Shown here: positions 1 to 8,486 of the stretch, one piece after another
Position numbering within the stretch: the first letter of the stretch is position 1
Layout: every line of letters begins with the position of its first letter
Assembly (NCBI GenBank): GCA_965261915.1
Contig: CBDHDW010000013.1
Location: 620,001-684,000 of the forward strand
Direction: 5' to 3'
Source of the DNA: JAIBDK01 sp965261915
GTDB taxonomy: Bacteria; Pseudomonadota; Gammaproteobacteria; Arenicellales; Poriferihabitantaceae
DNA length: 64,000 nt
Made by a program: the position numbers and the translations under genes
Notes under the pieces: generated by a model
Seen by the model: the letters and a program-made list of their open reading frames with translations, nothing else
What the model was told of the DNA's origin: nothing
Database searches by the model: none

Positions 1-84
1 CATGGTTTAGTGCTCAAGCGTTTAGTGAATGAACATCTTTTCACCATTTTAACGCTGCCCTGGGTAGATTTATGCAAAGGTCTC
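1..84 (-). mobile_element. possible insertion-sequence end at the window edge (IS5-like terminus)
   Basis: Read on the minus strand, the sequence inward from position 84 begins GAGACCTTTGCA, which resembles the terminal inverted repeats of many IS5-family elements. It lies directly beyond the point where the neighbouring EamA transporter gene loses its reading frame. No transposase can be read, because the element would continue off the left edge. No target duplication could be recognised. The identification rests on this short terminal match and the truncated neighbour, so it is tentative. Confidence 0.3.
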
Positions 85-91
85 ATTTATT

Positions 92-535
92 CTAACGTAT
101 TATCACATAAACAAGATTGCCCTGCAATTTGGGTTCTCCCAATATCAGGATTGCACCGGCGAATGAAACACAAATTCCGACTATTTGCCTGATCAGAATT
201 TTATCTTTGAGAAACATCCAGGCAAGCAACAGACCAAACGGCGCCTCAAGTTGAACCAAAAGAGCAGCAGTGGATGCGTCAATTCCCTTGAGACCATTAA
301 AAGTTAAACTATACTGGATAGCGGCACTTAGCAAAGATATCCAGAAAAAATCCTTGTACAGGGTTTTAGGCGAGCGAAAAAAATAACACAAACAAATAGC
401 GGCACAGGTAAACCGCAGCGCCATCAGCAAAATAGGGGAAAAATGGTCAAGCGCAGCTTTCGCAACGATAAATCCCATTCCCCAGATCACAGCAACTGAT
501 ATCGCCATCGCAATATGGACGGGCTTCATGGCCAT
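92..535 (-). pseudogene. EamA/DMT-family transporter, 3'-truncated
   Basis: The readable product is 147 residues and matches only the first of the two EamA repeats of drug/metabolite transporters, which are usually about 290-300 residues with ten membrane helices. Five hydrophobic segments are visible. The N-terminal helix contains the typical AVIWGMGF pattern, and residues 75-115 carry the usual STAALLVQLEAPFGLLLA helix pair. The frame ends just after the GEPKLQGNL linker that normally leads into the second repeat, and the DNA beyond 84 looks like an insertion-sequence end. The gene is therefore probably broken by insertion or deletion and the product non-functional. The substrate cannot be inferred. 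It lies downstream of greA on the same strand. Confidence 0.75.
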
Positions 536-571
536 GACGGTTTTAACTGACAGATTTAGTTAAAATTCGCC

Positions 572-1051
572 TTACGCGTAGGAAACCTCAAGTATCTCGT
601 ATATCCTCGCGCCTCCCGGTGCGACCACTTCAATTTCGTCGCCGACTAGCTTTCCCAGCATAGCCTTTCCAATGGGGGAGCTTATTGAAATTCGACCATG
701 GCTTAAATCTGCCTCGAGATTACCCACCAACTGATATGAAACTTCGGAATCCTGATCCACATCGAGTAATTCCACTTGCGCACCAAAGACCACTTTTCCG
801 TCCTGACCTATCTTCACAGGGTCAATTATTTCGGCAACCGATAAACTGCTTTCCAGTTCCGCTATTCGCCCTTCGATAAAGCTTTGTTGTTCTTTAGCGG
901 CGTCATATTCTGCATTTTCGGAAAGGTCTCCGTGTGCACGTGCTTCCGCAATCGCCTCAATAACTTTCGGACGATCGTGGCTTTTTAAGCGTTTTAATTC
1001 AGCCCGAAGACGTTCTGCGCCTTTAACGGTTAGTACAATTCTTTTACTCAT
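572..1051 (-). CDS. greA: transcription elongation factor GreA
   Basis: A 159-residue protein of the normal GreA length (158 in E. coli). The N-terminal antiparallel coiled coil (about residues 1-75) carries the conserved ARAHGDLSENAEYDAAK segment, whose acidic tip residues reach into the RNA polymerase secondary channel and stimulate transcript cleavage in backtracked complexes. The C-terminal FKBP-like domain ends with the typical SPIGKAMLGK and GDEIEV motifs. The ATG start is preceded by an AGGAAA ribosome binding site. It lies 58 bp downstream of carB on the same strand, and the carAB-greA order is common in gammaproteobacteria, so it may be partly co-transcribed with carAB. Confidence 0.96.
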   Translation of the reverse strand: MSKRIVLTVKGAERLRAELKRLKSHDRPKVIEAIAEARAHGDLSENAEYDAAKEQQSFIEGRIAELESSLSVAEIIDPVKIGQDGKVVFGAQVELLDVDQDSEVSYQLVGNLEADLSHGRISISSPIGKAMLGKLVGDEIEVVAPGGARIYEILEVSYA

Positions 1052-1109
1052 ATCAATTTCCTGACAAGTCGATACCCACCAACCACAAACTCGAATAAAA
1101 CCAGATATG

Positions 1110-4100
1110 TTAATGTCGGTTTTTGTGCAGTGCCTGCAACTGATTTACTGATATGGAACCAGCAAACTGATGTGCTTGTGATGACGCTCGCGCTGCTGCC
1201 ATTGTTGTGTAATAAGTCACCTTATGCAACAGCGCTTCTCGGCGAATTGTATAGGAATCCTGCAGACTTTGCTTGCCGGAAGTGGTATTGAATACAATGT
1301 GAAATTCATCATTTTTAATCATATCCACCACGTGTGGTCGCCCTTCTACAACCTTATTGACATACTGAATAGGAATGCCAGCGTTTTCTATCGCTTTACC
1401 GGTTCCTTCTGTAGCGAAGATCTTAAATCCCACATCGTGAAAGTATTGTGCAATCTCCACACCTTCTTCCTGATCTTCTCGCCTCAGACTGAAGAAAATA
1501 TTACCCATTTGCGGAATGGTATAGCTTGCCGCATCCTGGGCTTTCTCAAATGCCTCGCCAAATGTATTGCCGATACCCATTACTTCACCCGTACTTTTCA
1601 TTTCCGGACCCAGTACCGTATCAACACCCGGAAATTTGATAAAGGGAAAAACCGCTTCCTTTACAGAGTAAAAATTCGGGATTTGCTCAGAGAGTATCCC
1701 TTGCGCTTCGAGTGACTGCCCGGCCATGCACCTTGCTGCTATCATAGCCAGCGGGCGCGCAGTCGCCTTAGATACGAAGGGAACCGTTCGAGAGGCTCTT
1801 GGATTTACCTCAAGGACATAAATCTCTTCACCCTTGACGGCAAACTGCACATTCATAAGGCCGACTACGTTCAATGCCAACGCCATCGCCCTGGTCTGTT
1901 CTCGCAACTTATCCTGCAATTGCTGAGACAAACTGTATGGTGGTAGCGAACACGCTGAGTCACCGGAATGAACACCTGCTTCCTCGATATGTTCCATGAT
2001 TCCGCCGATCACAACCTGAGTGCCATCGCAAACTGCATCAACATCGACTTCAATCGCATCATTCAAAAATCGATCTAGCAGCACTGGCGAATCAAATGAA
2101 GCGCTTAGCGTTAGCCGCATAAATGATTCGAGATCTTCTGCGTTGTAAACGATCTCCATGCCCCTCCCACCCAACACATAGGAAGGTCGAACCACCAATG
2201 GATATCCGATTTCGTCGGCAAGCGCAATGGCCTCGGCAAAGCTATGGGCAGTTCGGTTAGGTGGCTGAAGCAAATTCAGATCAGCCAGCAGTTTCTGAAA
2301 AAACTCGCGATCTTCAGCCTGATGTATTGATGTCGGAGATGTTCCAATTACCGGCGTACCAAATTTCTCGAGATCACGAGCAAGTTTGAGCGGGGTCTGA
2401 CCACCAAACTGAACGATAACACCAACCGGGTTTTCTACCCGAACAATTTCCAGAACATCTTCCAGCGTAAGCGACTCAAAATATAGCCGATCAGATGTAT
2501 CGTAGTCCGTCGATACGGTCTCAGGATTGCAGTTAACCATGATGGTTTCATAATCATCGGCGCGTAACGCCATGGATGCATGTACACAACAATAATCAAA
2601 TTCAATTCCCTGACCGATACGATTAGGTCCGCCGCCAAGAACAATTATTTTTTTCCTGTTCGTTGGTTCTGCTTCACATTCTTCATCATAGCTGGAATAC
2701 AGGTAAGCAGTTGACGTATCAAATTCAGCAGCACAGGAATCGACTCGTTTAAATATCGGATGGATTGCATTATCGTAGCGAAATTGTCTGATTTTATGTT
2801 CATTGCTATTCAACAGATTCGCAATTCTGCGGTCGGAGAAGCCTTTTGATTTCCACTTTCGCAGTGTCAATCTGTCTATAGAATTCAGGTCGCAGCTCGA
2901 AATTTTCTTTTCCGTAAAAATCAATTCTTCTATTTCAGCAAGGAACCAGTAATCTATTTTACAAATTTGAAACACTTCTTCCTGGGTCATACCCAGACGA
3001 AAGGCTTCAGCTAGATACCACTGACGTTTGGCGCCTGGAATGCGCAATCTCGCGGTGACAAATTCCTCTGCATTGACGTCATCTGGCAGCGTCGGTCGAT
3101 CCAGACCGTCGACCCCTGTTTCAAGGCCACGCAAGGCTTTTTGATAAGACTCCTGAAAATTTCGACCAATCGCCATGACCTCACCAACTGACTTCATTTG
3201 TGTTGTCAAAGTAGCATCGGCCTGAGGAAATTTTTCGAAATCAAATCGCGGAATTTTGGTAACAACGTAGTCGATACTGGGTTCAAACGATGCCGGTGTA
3301 GAACCGCCAGTAATCTCATTCTGCAGCTCATCCAGAGTAAAACCGACTGCAAGTTTGGCGGCGATTTTTGCAATCGGAAAGCCCGTCGCTTTGGAGGCTA
3401 GCGCTGAAGACCTCGATACTCTGGGGTTCATTTCGATAACAATTAATCGGCCGTTCTCTGGATTGACGGCGAATTGCACATTTGAACCTCCAGTGTCCAC
3501 ACCGATTTCTCGCAATACAGCAATACTGGCATTGCGCATAATCTGATATTCCTTGTCGGTCAGGGTTTGGGCCGGGGCAACGGTAATGGAATCACCGGTG
3601 TGGACCCCCATTGGATCCAGGTTTTCGATGGAGCAGATAATGATGCAATTGTCCTTTGAATCTCGAACGACTTCCATTTCGAATTCTTTCCAGCCAATAA
3701 TGCTTTCTTCGATTAACAACTCACGCGTTGGTGAGGCATCCAGCCCCCGATTACATATTTCATTGAATTCCTCCATGTTATAGGCAATACCGCCGCCACT
3801 GCCACCCAGTGTAAAAGATGGACGAATAATGGCTGGAAAACCGATTTTCTTTACCACGGCATGCGCGTCTTCCAACGAATGCGCCAAATTCCCGTTTACC
3901 GTTTCCAGGCCAATTCGACCCATGGCCATGCGAAACTGTTCTCGATCCTCTGCCATGTCAATCGCTTTACTGGTAGCGCCGATCATCTGCACATTAAACT
4001 GTTTTAGTATTCCGTGCCGATTGAGATCGAGCGCACAGTTTAGCGCGGTTTGTCCTCCCATAGTGGGCAATATTGCATCTGGCCGTTCCTTCTCAATTAT

Positions 4101-4328
4101 GCGGGCAACGGTTCGCCATTTGATGGGTTCAATGTAGGTGGCATCGGCGAAGTCCGGATCGGTCATAATCGTAGCTGGATTCGAATTCACCAGAATAACT
4201 CTGCAGCCTTCCTGCTTTAATGCTTTGCAGGCTTGAACGCCAGAGTAGTCAAACTCACAGGCTTGACCAATAATAATCGGGCCTGCACCGATAATCAGAA
4301 CGGATTTGATATCTTCTCGTCTAGGCAT
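1110..4328 (-). CDS. carB: carbamoyl-phosphate synthase large subunit
   Basis: A 1072-residue CarB of full length. It makes carbamoyl phosphate from bicarbonate, ammonia supplied by CarA, and two ATP, feeding arginine and pyrimidine synthesis. The two homologous ATP-grasp halves are visible. The first begins with GAGPIIIGQACEFDYSG and carries FTLGGSGGGIA; the second begins with GGGPNRIGQGIEFDYCC and carries YVLGGRGMEIV. The C-terminal MGS-like allosteric domain follows (about residues 935-1072, with ATEGTGK), where UMP and ornithine act in E. coli. The start codon overlaps the carA stop by 8 nt, so the two genes are translationally coupled. Nothing is truncated. Confidence 0.97.
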   Translation of the reverse strand: MPRREDIKSVLIIGAGPIIIGQACEFDYSGVQACKALKQEGCRVILVNSNPATIMTDPDFADATYIEPIKWRTVARIIEKERPDAILPTMGGQTALNCALDLNRHGILKQFNVQMIGATSKAIDMAEDREQFRMAMGRIGLETVNGNLAHSLEDAHAVVKKIGFPAIIRPSFTLGGSGGGIAYNMEEFNEICNRGLDASPTRELLIEESIIGWKEFEMEVVRDSKDNCIIICSIENLDPMGVHTGDSITVAPAQTLTDKEYQIMRNASIAVLREIGVDTGGSNVQFAVNPENGRLIVIEMNPRVSRSSALASKATGFPIAKIAAKLAVGFTLDELQNEITGGSTPASFEPSIDYVVTKIPRFDFEKFPQADATLTTQMKSVGEVMAIGRNFQESYQKALRGLETGVDGLDRPTLPDDVNAEEFVTARLRIPGAKRQWYLAEAFRLGMTQEEVFQICKIDYWFLAEIEELIFTEKKISSCDLNSIDRLTLRKWKSKGFSDRRIANLLNSNEHKIRQFRYDNAIHPIFKRVDSCAAEFDTSTAYLYSSYDEECEAEPTNRKKIIVLGGGPNRIGQGIEFDYCCVHASMALRADDYETIMVNCNPETVSTDYDTSDRLYFESLTLEDVLEIVRVENPVGVIVQFGGQTPLKLARDLEKFGTPVIGTSPTSIHQAEDREFFQKLLADLNLLQPPNRTAHSFAEAIALADEIGYPLVVRPSYVLGGRGMEIVYNAEDLESFMRLTLSASFDSPVLLDRFLNDAIEVDVDAVCDGTQVVIGGIMEHIEEAGVHSGDSACSLPPYSLSQQLQDKLREQTRAMALALNVVGLMNVQFAVKGEEIYVLEVNPRASRTVPFVSKATARPLAMIAARCMAGQSLEAQGILSEQIPNFYSVKEAVFPFIKFPGVDTVLGPEMKSTGEVMGIGNTFGEAFEKAQDAASYTIPQMGNIFFSLRREDQEEGVEIAQYFHDVGFKIFATEGTGKAIENAGIPIQYVNKVVEGRPHVVDMIKNDEFHIVFNTTSGKQSLQDSYTIRREALLHKVTYYTTMAAARASSQAHQFAGSISVNQLQALHKNRH

Positions 4329-5466
4329 CTGCAGACTCCTGTTTTGCTTGCAGCATCAGTTCTGAAAAGTGATCAAACAGGTAGACGATATCCTGCGGAC
4401 CGGGACTAGCCTCAGGATGCCCCTGAAAAGAGAAAGCTCTCTTGTCGATGCGGGATACCCCCTGCACTGTTCCATCAAACAAAGATCGATGCGTTACCCT
4501 CATATTGTCTGGCAAGGAAGATTCTTCCACCGTAAACCCATGATTTTGACTGGTAATCAACACCTGACCCGTTTCCAAATCCTGTACCGGGTGATTGGCG
4601 CCGTGGTGTCCAAATTTCATTTTACTGGTAGACGCCCCGCTTGCCAGAGCCAGTATTTGATGACCAAGGCAAATTCCAAACACCGGAATATTGGCCTCAA
4701 CTACCTGACGAACGGCCTCAATAGCATAGTCGCAAGGCTCTGGATCACCAGGACCATTGGAAAGAAAAACGCCATCAGGACGGTGAGCCAATATATCTTG
4801 AGCACCAGCCTGAGCAGGTACCACCGTCACATTACATCCCTGATCGGTTAAAAGTCTCAAAATATTATGTTTTACTCCATAGTCGCAAGCCACAACCTTA
4901 AATCGTGTCTCCGCGGGCTTTTGATAACCCTGCTCCAGTCCCCAGCTACCTTCGCACCAGTTATAAGATTCGGTTACAGAAACCACTTTAGCCAGATCCA
5001 TCCCCGCCAATCCAGGAAAGGCTCGCGCCTTTTCCAGAGCCTTTTTCTCGTCAATATCCTGGCCCGCCACAACGCAGCCGCGCTGGGCGCCTTTTGTTCT
5101 AATAATTCGAGTCAGTTTTCGGGTGTCGATTTCACTGATCCCAACAACACTCTTCAATTCCAGGAATTCGGCCAATGAGTTTTCCATCCGCCAATTATTA
5201 TGACGTTTAGGCAGATTTTTGATGATCAGGCCAGAACAAAACACACCTCTTGACTCCATATCCTGCAAATTTGTCCCAACATTTCCTATGTGCGGATAAG
5301 TCAGGGTGACCAGCTGTTTAGCGTAGGAAGGGTCGGTTAGTATTTCCTGATAGCCAGTGATCGAAGTATTAAATACAACTTCACCTGCAATAATTCCATC
5401 GGCACCAATGGATTCTCCGTGAAACAATGTGCCATCTTCGAGAACAAGCAGCGCGGGTTTATTCAA
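4321..5466 (-). CDS. carA: carbamoyl-phosphate synthase small (glutaminase) subunit
   Basis: A 381-residue CarA (382 in E. coli) that hydrolyses glutamine and channels ammonia to CarB. The N-terminal CPSase_sm domain occupies about residues 1-140. The class I glutamine amidotransferase domain has the nucleophilic cysteine in GICLGHQI and the His/Glu pair in GHPEASPGP near the C-terminus. The best start is a TTG at 5464-5466 with GGAG eight bases upstream, and the first residues (MNKPALLVLEDGT) match the family start. Overlapping carB starts at its 3' end. About 80 bp of leader separates it from the dapB terminator, enough for its own promoter; no clear pyrimidine attenuator could be read. Confidence 0.96.
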   Translation of the reverse strand: MNKPALLVLEDGTLFHGESIGADGIIAGEVVFNTSITGYQEILTDPSYAKQLVTLTYPHIGNVGTNLQDMESRGVFCSGLIIKNLPKRHNNWRMENSLAEFLELKSVVGISEIDTRKLTRIIRTKGAQRGCVVAGQDIDEKKALEKARAFPGLAGMDLAKVVSVTESYNWCEGSWGLEQGYQKPAETRFKVVACDYGVKHNILRLLTDQGCNVTVVPAQAGAQDILAHRPDGVFLSNGPGDPEPCDYAIEAVRQVVEANIPVFGICLGHQILALASGASTSKMKFGHHGANHPVQDLETGQVLITSQNHGFTVEESSLPDNMRVTHRSLFDGTVQGVSRIDKRAFSFQGHPEASPGPQDIVYLFDHFSELMLQAKQESADA

Positions 5467-5543
5467 TCAGTTCTCCGTTATTAAACGAGTCGATAACTAT
5501 TCAATGTTTGGGGCATCTTACAATTCAAACTCCAGATTTTGCT

Positions 5544-5580
5544 TAAAAAAAGGGAGAAACCGTTTTGGTTTCTCCCCTTG
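5544..5580 (-). terminator. intrinsic terminator between dapB and carA
   Basis: A perfect 10-bp inverted repeat (5552-5561 against 5567-5576, GGGAGAAACC with GGTTTCTCCC) encloses a 5-base loop. In the minus direction it is followed at once by a run of seven T (the A run 5545-5551). This is a textbook rho-independent terminator for dapB. It separates dapB from carAB, which then needs its own promoter in 5467-5543. Confidence 0.85.
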
Positions 5581-5630
5581 GCATCTCGTATTTTCAGACC
5601 GGCGTATTCTACATCCGAGCCGATTCAGAA

Positions 5631-6446
5631 TCAACGCAGATCCAGCATATCCTGCATACAATAGAGTCCTTTTTTTTGTTTGCCAAGCCAAATCGCGGCT
5701 TTTAATGCCCCCTTCGCAAATATCGCCCGATCAGAAACTCTGTAAGTAATTTCCAGACGCTCATTCTCACCGATGAACATCACTGTATGCTCCCCTGCAA
5801 TGTTTCCGCCGCGAATGGCTGAAAACCCAATGCTACCAGCAGGCCGCTCACCGGTGATCCCCTCTCGGGAAAACACGCCGCAATCCGGAAATTCGGAACC
5901 CATTCCTGCAGCCGCCGCCTCACCAAGCAGAAGTGCTGTTCCTGATGGCGCATCAACCTTGTACTTGTGATGGGCTTCAATTATCTCCACATCTGTCACA
6001 TCTCCAATAACCCGTGCGGCAGTTTCTACCAATGCAGCACATAAATTGACGCCTACGCTTGTATTTGCCGCAAACAGGACAGGGATTGATTCCGCAGCCG
6101 CCGTCAAATAAGTATTTTGTTCTTCAGTTAACCCAGTGGTACCGACGAGAATTCCAGTACTTTGCTGCACACACACAGCCAGATTTTGCTTTAGGGCCTG
6201 AGGTGTAGAAAAGTCAATCAGCACATTAAACTGAAGCCCGGACACATCTGTACACGCGGGGACATCGAGTTTGGATACGCCAGATTCCAAACCAATATCT
6301 TTACCCAGAGAGCAACTTTTTTCAGAAACCAGGCCACCAACAATTTTAATATCGTCAGGGAGTTCTGCCGCAGCCCGGGTTATCGCTTTACCCATACGTC
6401 CGGTCGCACCGGATATTACTATTTTTGTAACGGACACAGTTGTCAT
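5631..6446 (-). CDS. dapB: 4-hydroxy-tetrahydrodipicolinate reductase
   Basis: A 271-residue DapB (273 in E. coli), the NAD(P)H-dependent reductase of the diaminopimelate/lysine pathway. The N-terminal Rossmann motif is GATGRMGKAI (about residues 13-22). The catalytic region EAHHKYKVDAPSGTALLLGE holds the histidine pair, the lysine and the DAPSGT substrate loop. The C-terminal RVSDRAIFAKGAL closes the dimer. ATG start with GGGAG upstream. It ends in a strong terminator before carA. The dapB-carA-carB-greA order matches pseudomonads, but dnaJ, usual upstream there, is replaced by a short-chain dehydrogenase gene. Confidence 0.96.
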   Translation of the reverse strand: MTTVSVTKIVISGATGRMGKAITRAAAELPDDIKIVGGLVSEKSCSLGKDIGLESGVSKLDVPACTDVSGLQFNVLIDFSTPQALKQNLAVCVQQSTGILVGTTGLTEEQNTYLTAAAESIPVLFAANTSVGVNLCAALVETAARVIGDVTDVEIIEAHHKYKVDAPSGTALLLGEAAAAGMGSEFPDCGVFSREGITGERPAGSIGFSAIRGGNIAGEHTVMFIGENERLEITYRVSDRAIFAKGALKAAIWLGKQKKGLYCMQDMLDLR

Positions 6447-6493
6447 GATGCTCCCTGATGAAGTTTTCTGCTTTTGAATTTGAATCGGCTATT

Positions 6494-7240
6494 TTAACGA
6501 TTCTTGTTTCGAATTACGTTTTTTTGAGGGGAAAGGTTAATTTGATCAACCACCGAACCGCTTGGCATAGACAATATCAGATTTACAGCCTCCGCAACAT
6601 CTTCTGCATATAGATAGTTTTCACGATTTTCTCCGGGTTGAAAATCCAGTTCATCAAAAAACGAGGTCTTGACCATACCCGGATTCACGACCGAGATACG
6701 GACGTTGGAGGATGCTGATTCCTCGCGCAGTGCCTGTGCAAAACCGTTTATACCAAACTTGGCTGCACAATACACGGCTCCTTTCTTACCTCCTTTGAGA
6801 CCAGCTTCAGATCCAATCATCACCAAATCTCCAGCTTTATGTCTCTTAAGCAGCGGTAACACTTTTCTCGCAATCAGGATGAAGCTGATCAAGTTAACAT
6901 TGATCAATTCTGTTATTTCTTTTTGGGAAAACTCCTCAAGCGATCCGAAGGCGCCATATCCATGACATAGTATGATGCCGTCAAGTTGTATCTGTTTTTT
7001 GGCAAGCAAATTAAATTGCGTTTCCAGTGATGCAAAATCAGCGAAGTTGCAATGAAAAGTTTCAACATTCTGGTACTGATCTCTCAGTATGGATGACGGC
7101 TTTCGGCCTGTCATTGCCAGCACATGAGCACCGAAATTTAGCAACATTCGCGAAACCGCCTCACCAATTCCAGAACTCGCTCCCGTCACAACAAAGGTTT
7201 TCCCCTCGTAGGTGCGGTATTCTTTTCTACTCGAGTTCAT
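6494..7240 (-). CDS. short-chain dehydrogenase/reductase (SDR) family oxidoreductase
   Basis: A 248-residue classical SDR. The NAD(P)-binding glycine motif TGASSGIG lies at about residues 19-26, an NxxF segment in the middle (CNFADF), the structural CHGYGAFG where NNAG is usual, and the active-site pattern MIGSEAG...YCAAKFG with the catalytic Tyr and Lys. It sits 47 bp upstream of dapB on the same strand and overlaps the 3' end of a WecA-type remnant by 14 nt. The substrate cannot be inferred. Sequence context near a former glycan-biosynthesis gene hints at sugar or lipid metabolism, but that is weak. Confidence 0.88.
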   Translation of the reverse strand: MNSSRKEYRTYEGKTFVVTGASSGIGEAVSRMLLNFGAHVLAMTGRKPSSILRDQYQNVETFHCNFADFASLETQFNLLAKKQIQLDGIILCHGYGAFGSLEEFSQKEITELINVNLISFILIARKVLPLLKRHKAGDLVMIGSEAGLKGGKKGAVYCAAKFGINGFAQALREESASSNVRISVVNPGMVKTSFFDELDFQPGENRENYLYAEDVAEAVNLILSMPSGSVVDQINLSPQKNVIRNKNR

Positions 7241-7471
7241 CAGCGTATGGCCACTCCATAATCATCAAATAAACACCAAACAGGCCGAGATAACCGTAGA
7301 ACAAAACTTGCTCTGGAATGGCCATCAGCATTGCCGAGCTTCCAATCGTTGAACACAATATCGCAAACACTGCCATAATTAGTACAACCTGATTTACGCT
7401 ACAGCCCCTTTCCAACAACATATGATGTGTATGTCGCCGATCTGCTTTAAACGGCGAATACCCCCCTAACT
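7227..7471 (-). pseudogene. 3' fragment of a WecA/MraY-type glycosyl-1-phosphate transferase
   Basis: Reading the minus strand from about 7471 gives GGYSPFKADRRHTHHMLLERG, the conserved HxHH cytoplasmic loop of WecA/Rfe-type undecaprenyl-phosphate sugar-1-phosphate transferases, followed by two C-terminal membrane helices up to the stop. The remaining nine or so helices and the catalytic DDxxD region are gone. Upstream the frame runs into a stop and then directly into a short IS30-family end (7479-7505). The gene was therefore cut by an IS-associated deletion, leaving about 80 codons. It overlaps the start of the SDR gene by 14 nt, which suggests the two once formed an operon. Confidence 0.8.
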
Positions 7472-7478
7472 ATTCTTC

Positions 7479-7505
7479 GAAGCATTGCACTTATTATGTG
7501 AATTC
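7479..7505 (-). mobile_element. solo IS30-family terminus (copy 1)
   Basis: A stretch of 27 bases ending in GAATTC nearly matches the outer end of the IS30-family remnants at 9611-9634 and 13053-13076 (two substitutions against them). In those copies the element body lies to the left. Here the left side is the wecA remnant, so everything but the terminus was lost. It also encodes the last three codons and stop of the neighbouring methyltransferase. Confidence 0.7.
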
Positions 7506-8486
7506 AAGTACCATTAATTCCATTTGTTCGGGGTCTTTTTTAGCACTCTTAAATGACTCTACTGCTTTTAGTGCAATATCTACCGATGTTTTTTCTTTTT
7601 CAATACCGATGAAATTTCGTGATTCAATTAGAGCAGCAACAGCACTAGTGCCGCTACCCATAAAACAATCGAGCACAGTATCTCCAGGATCAGTTAGCAA
7701 TTTTATTGCTCTACGTGGAATTTCAATCGGGAACTTAGAATCATGATCTGAATTAGATCGAACCGATGCTATCTCCCATACTGCTCTGGAGCCCCAACTA
7801 ACCCACTCTTGCTTTGATAAGCGTGACCGATCAACCTTTGTAATTCCGGGCTTCCAAAAGATATAGACATATTCAAATTCATCTACTGCCCGGTAAGAAA
7901 TGGTGTGCCATCGAGAGTTTTCCCAGGCGGCATCTTTAACCCATGCTCTTCGATCATACAGATACAGGCCAGCATCTTTTGCAGATTTTTCCAGTAAGCC
8001 GCCCACTAAATGCACCCGTGTTTGCAGTTGGTACTTCCCACCCCTAATGTTATTGCCATTCAGTCTTCTGTCTATTGTTTGTTCACTACAATTGAAATAC
8101 TCCGCCAATTGATTGCGATTCCATAATGGATTGTCTTTTTTAACTTCGAGTATTTGTTCCTTAGTGATTTGAATGCGCCGCCGTGAGATATTGTCCGCCA
8201 TAATTTTCGGCATTAAAGCATCTTTGAAGCATAAAATATCAGCTATGTTTATCGCTAAAAAACCACCAGGCTTAAGAATTGAAAAATGTAGACGTATTAC
8301 TTCACTTAATAAATTTTCCCACTCGGCAAAAGATAAATATTTTTCATAATCCTTACCGACGTAATAAGGAGGAGACCAAACACTTAGCGATATAGCTTCA
8401 GGTTCTATTTTTTTGAGTAGAACCCTTGAATCCCCATGATAAATATCATTATTCTTGAGGTATTTGAATATGTTTATGACTGCCAT
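7494..8486 (-). CDS. site-specific DNA methyltransferase, SPPY type (probable N4-cytosine), SfiI-like system
   Basis: A 330-residue beta-class DNA amino-methyltransferase. The catalytic motif IV is SPPY at residues 38-41, the form typical of N4-cytosine enzymes. The AdoMet-binding motif I DCFMGSGTS is at residues 273-281, after motif IV as in the beta class. Between them an inserted segment (about residues 105-145) looks like a helix-turn-helix (LWNRNQLAEYFNCSEQTIDRRL), followed by the family-typical GGLLEKSAKDAG and WHTISYRAVDEFEYVYIFWKPG regions. Its start lies inside the 3' end of the upstream endonuclease gene (13-nt overlap), so it should protect the site cut by that enzyme. Its last codons are supplied by an IS30 terminus. 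Confidence 0.9.
   Translation of the reverse strand: MAVINIFKYLKNNDIYHGDSRVLLKKIEPEAISLSVWSPPYYVGKDYEKYLSFAEWENLLSEVIRLHFSILKPGGFLAINIADILCFKDALMPKIMADNISRRRIQITKEQILEVKKDNPLWNRNQLAEYFNCSEQTIDRRLNGNNIRGGKYQLQTRVHLVGGLLEKSAKDAGLYLYDRRAWVKDAAWENSRWHTISYRAVDEFEYVYIFWKPGITKVDRSRLSKQEWVSWGSRAVWEIASVRSNSDHDSKFPIEIPRRAIKLLTDPGDTVLDCFMGSGTSAVAALIESRNFIGIEKEKTSVDIALKAVESFKSAKKDPEQMELMVLEFT

Noticed and set aside
10..192. Short plus-strand frame at the window start
   Set aside because: It spans the junction of the truncated EamA gene and the possible IS end and resembles no protein.
1224..1715. 163-codon plus-strand frame inside carB
   Set aside because: It lies fully opposite the conserved C-terminal part of carB and has no family resemblance.
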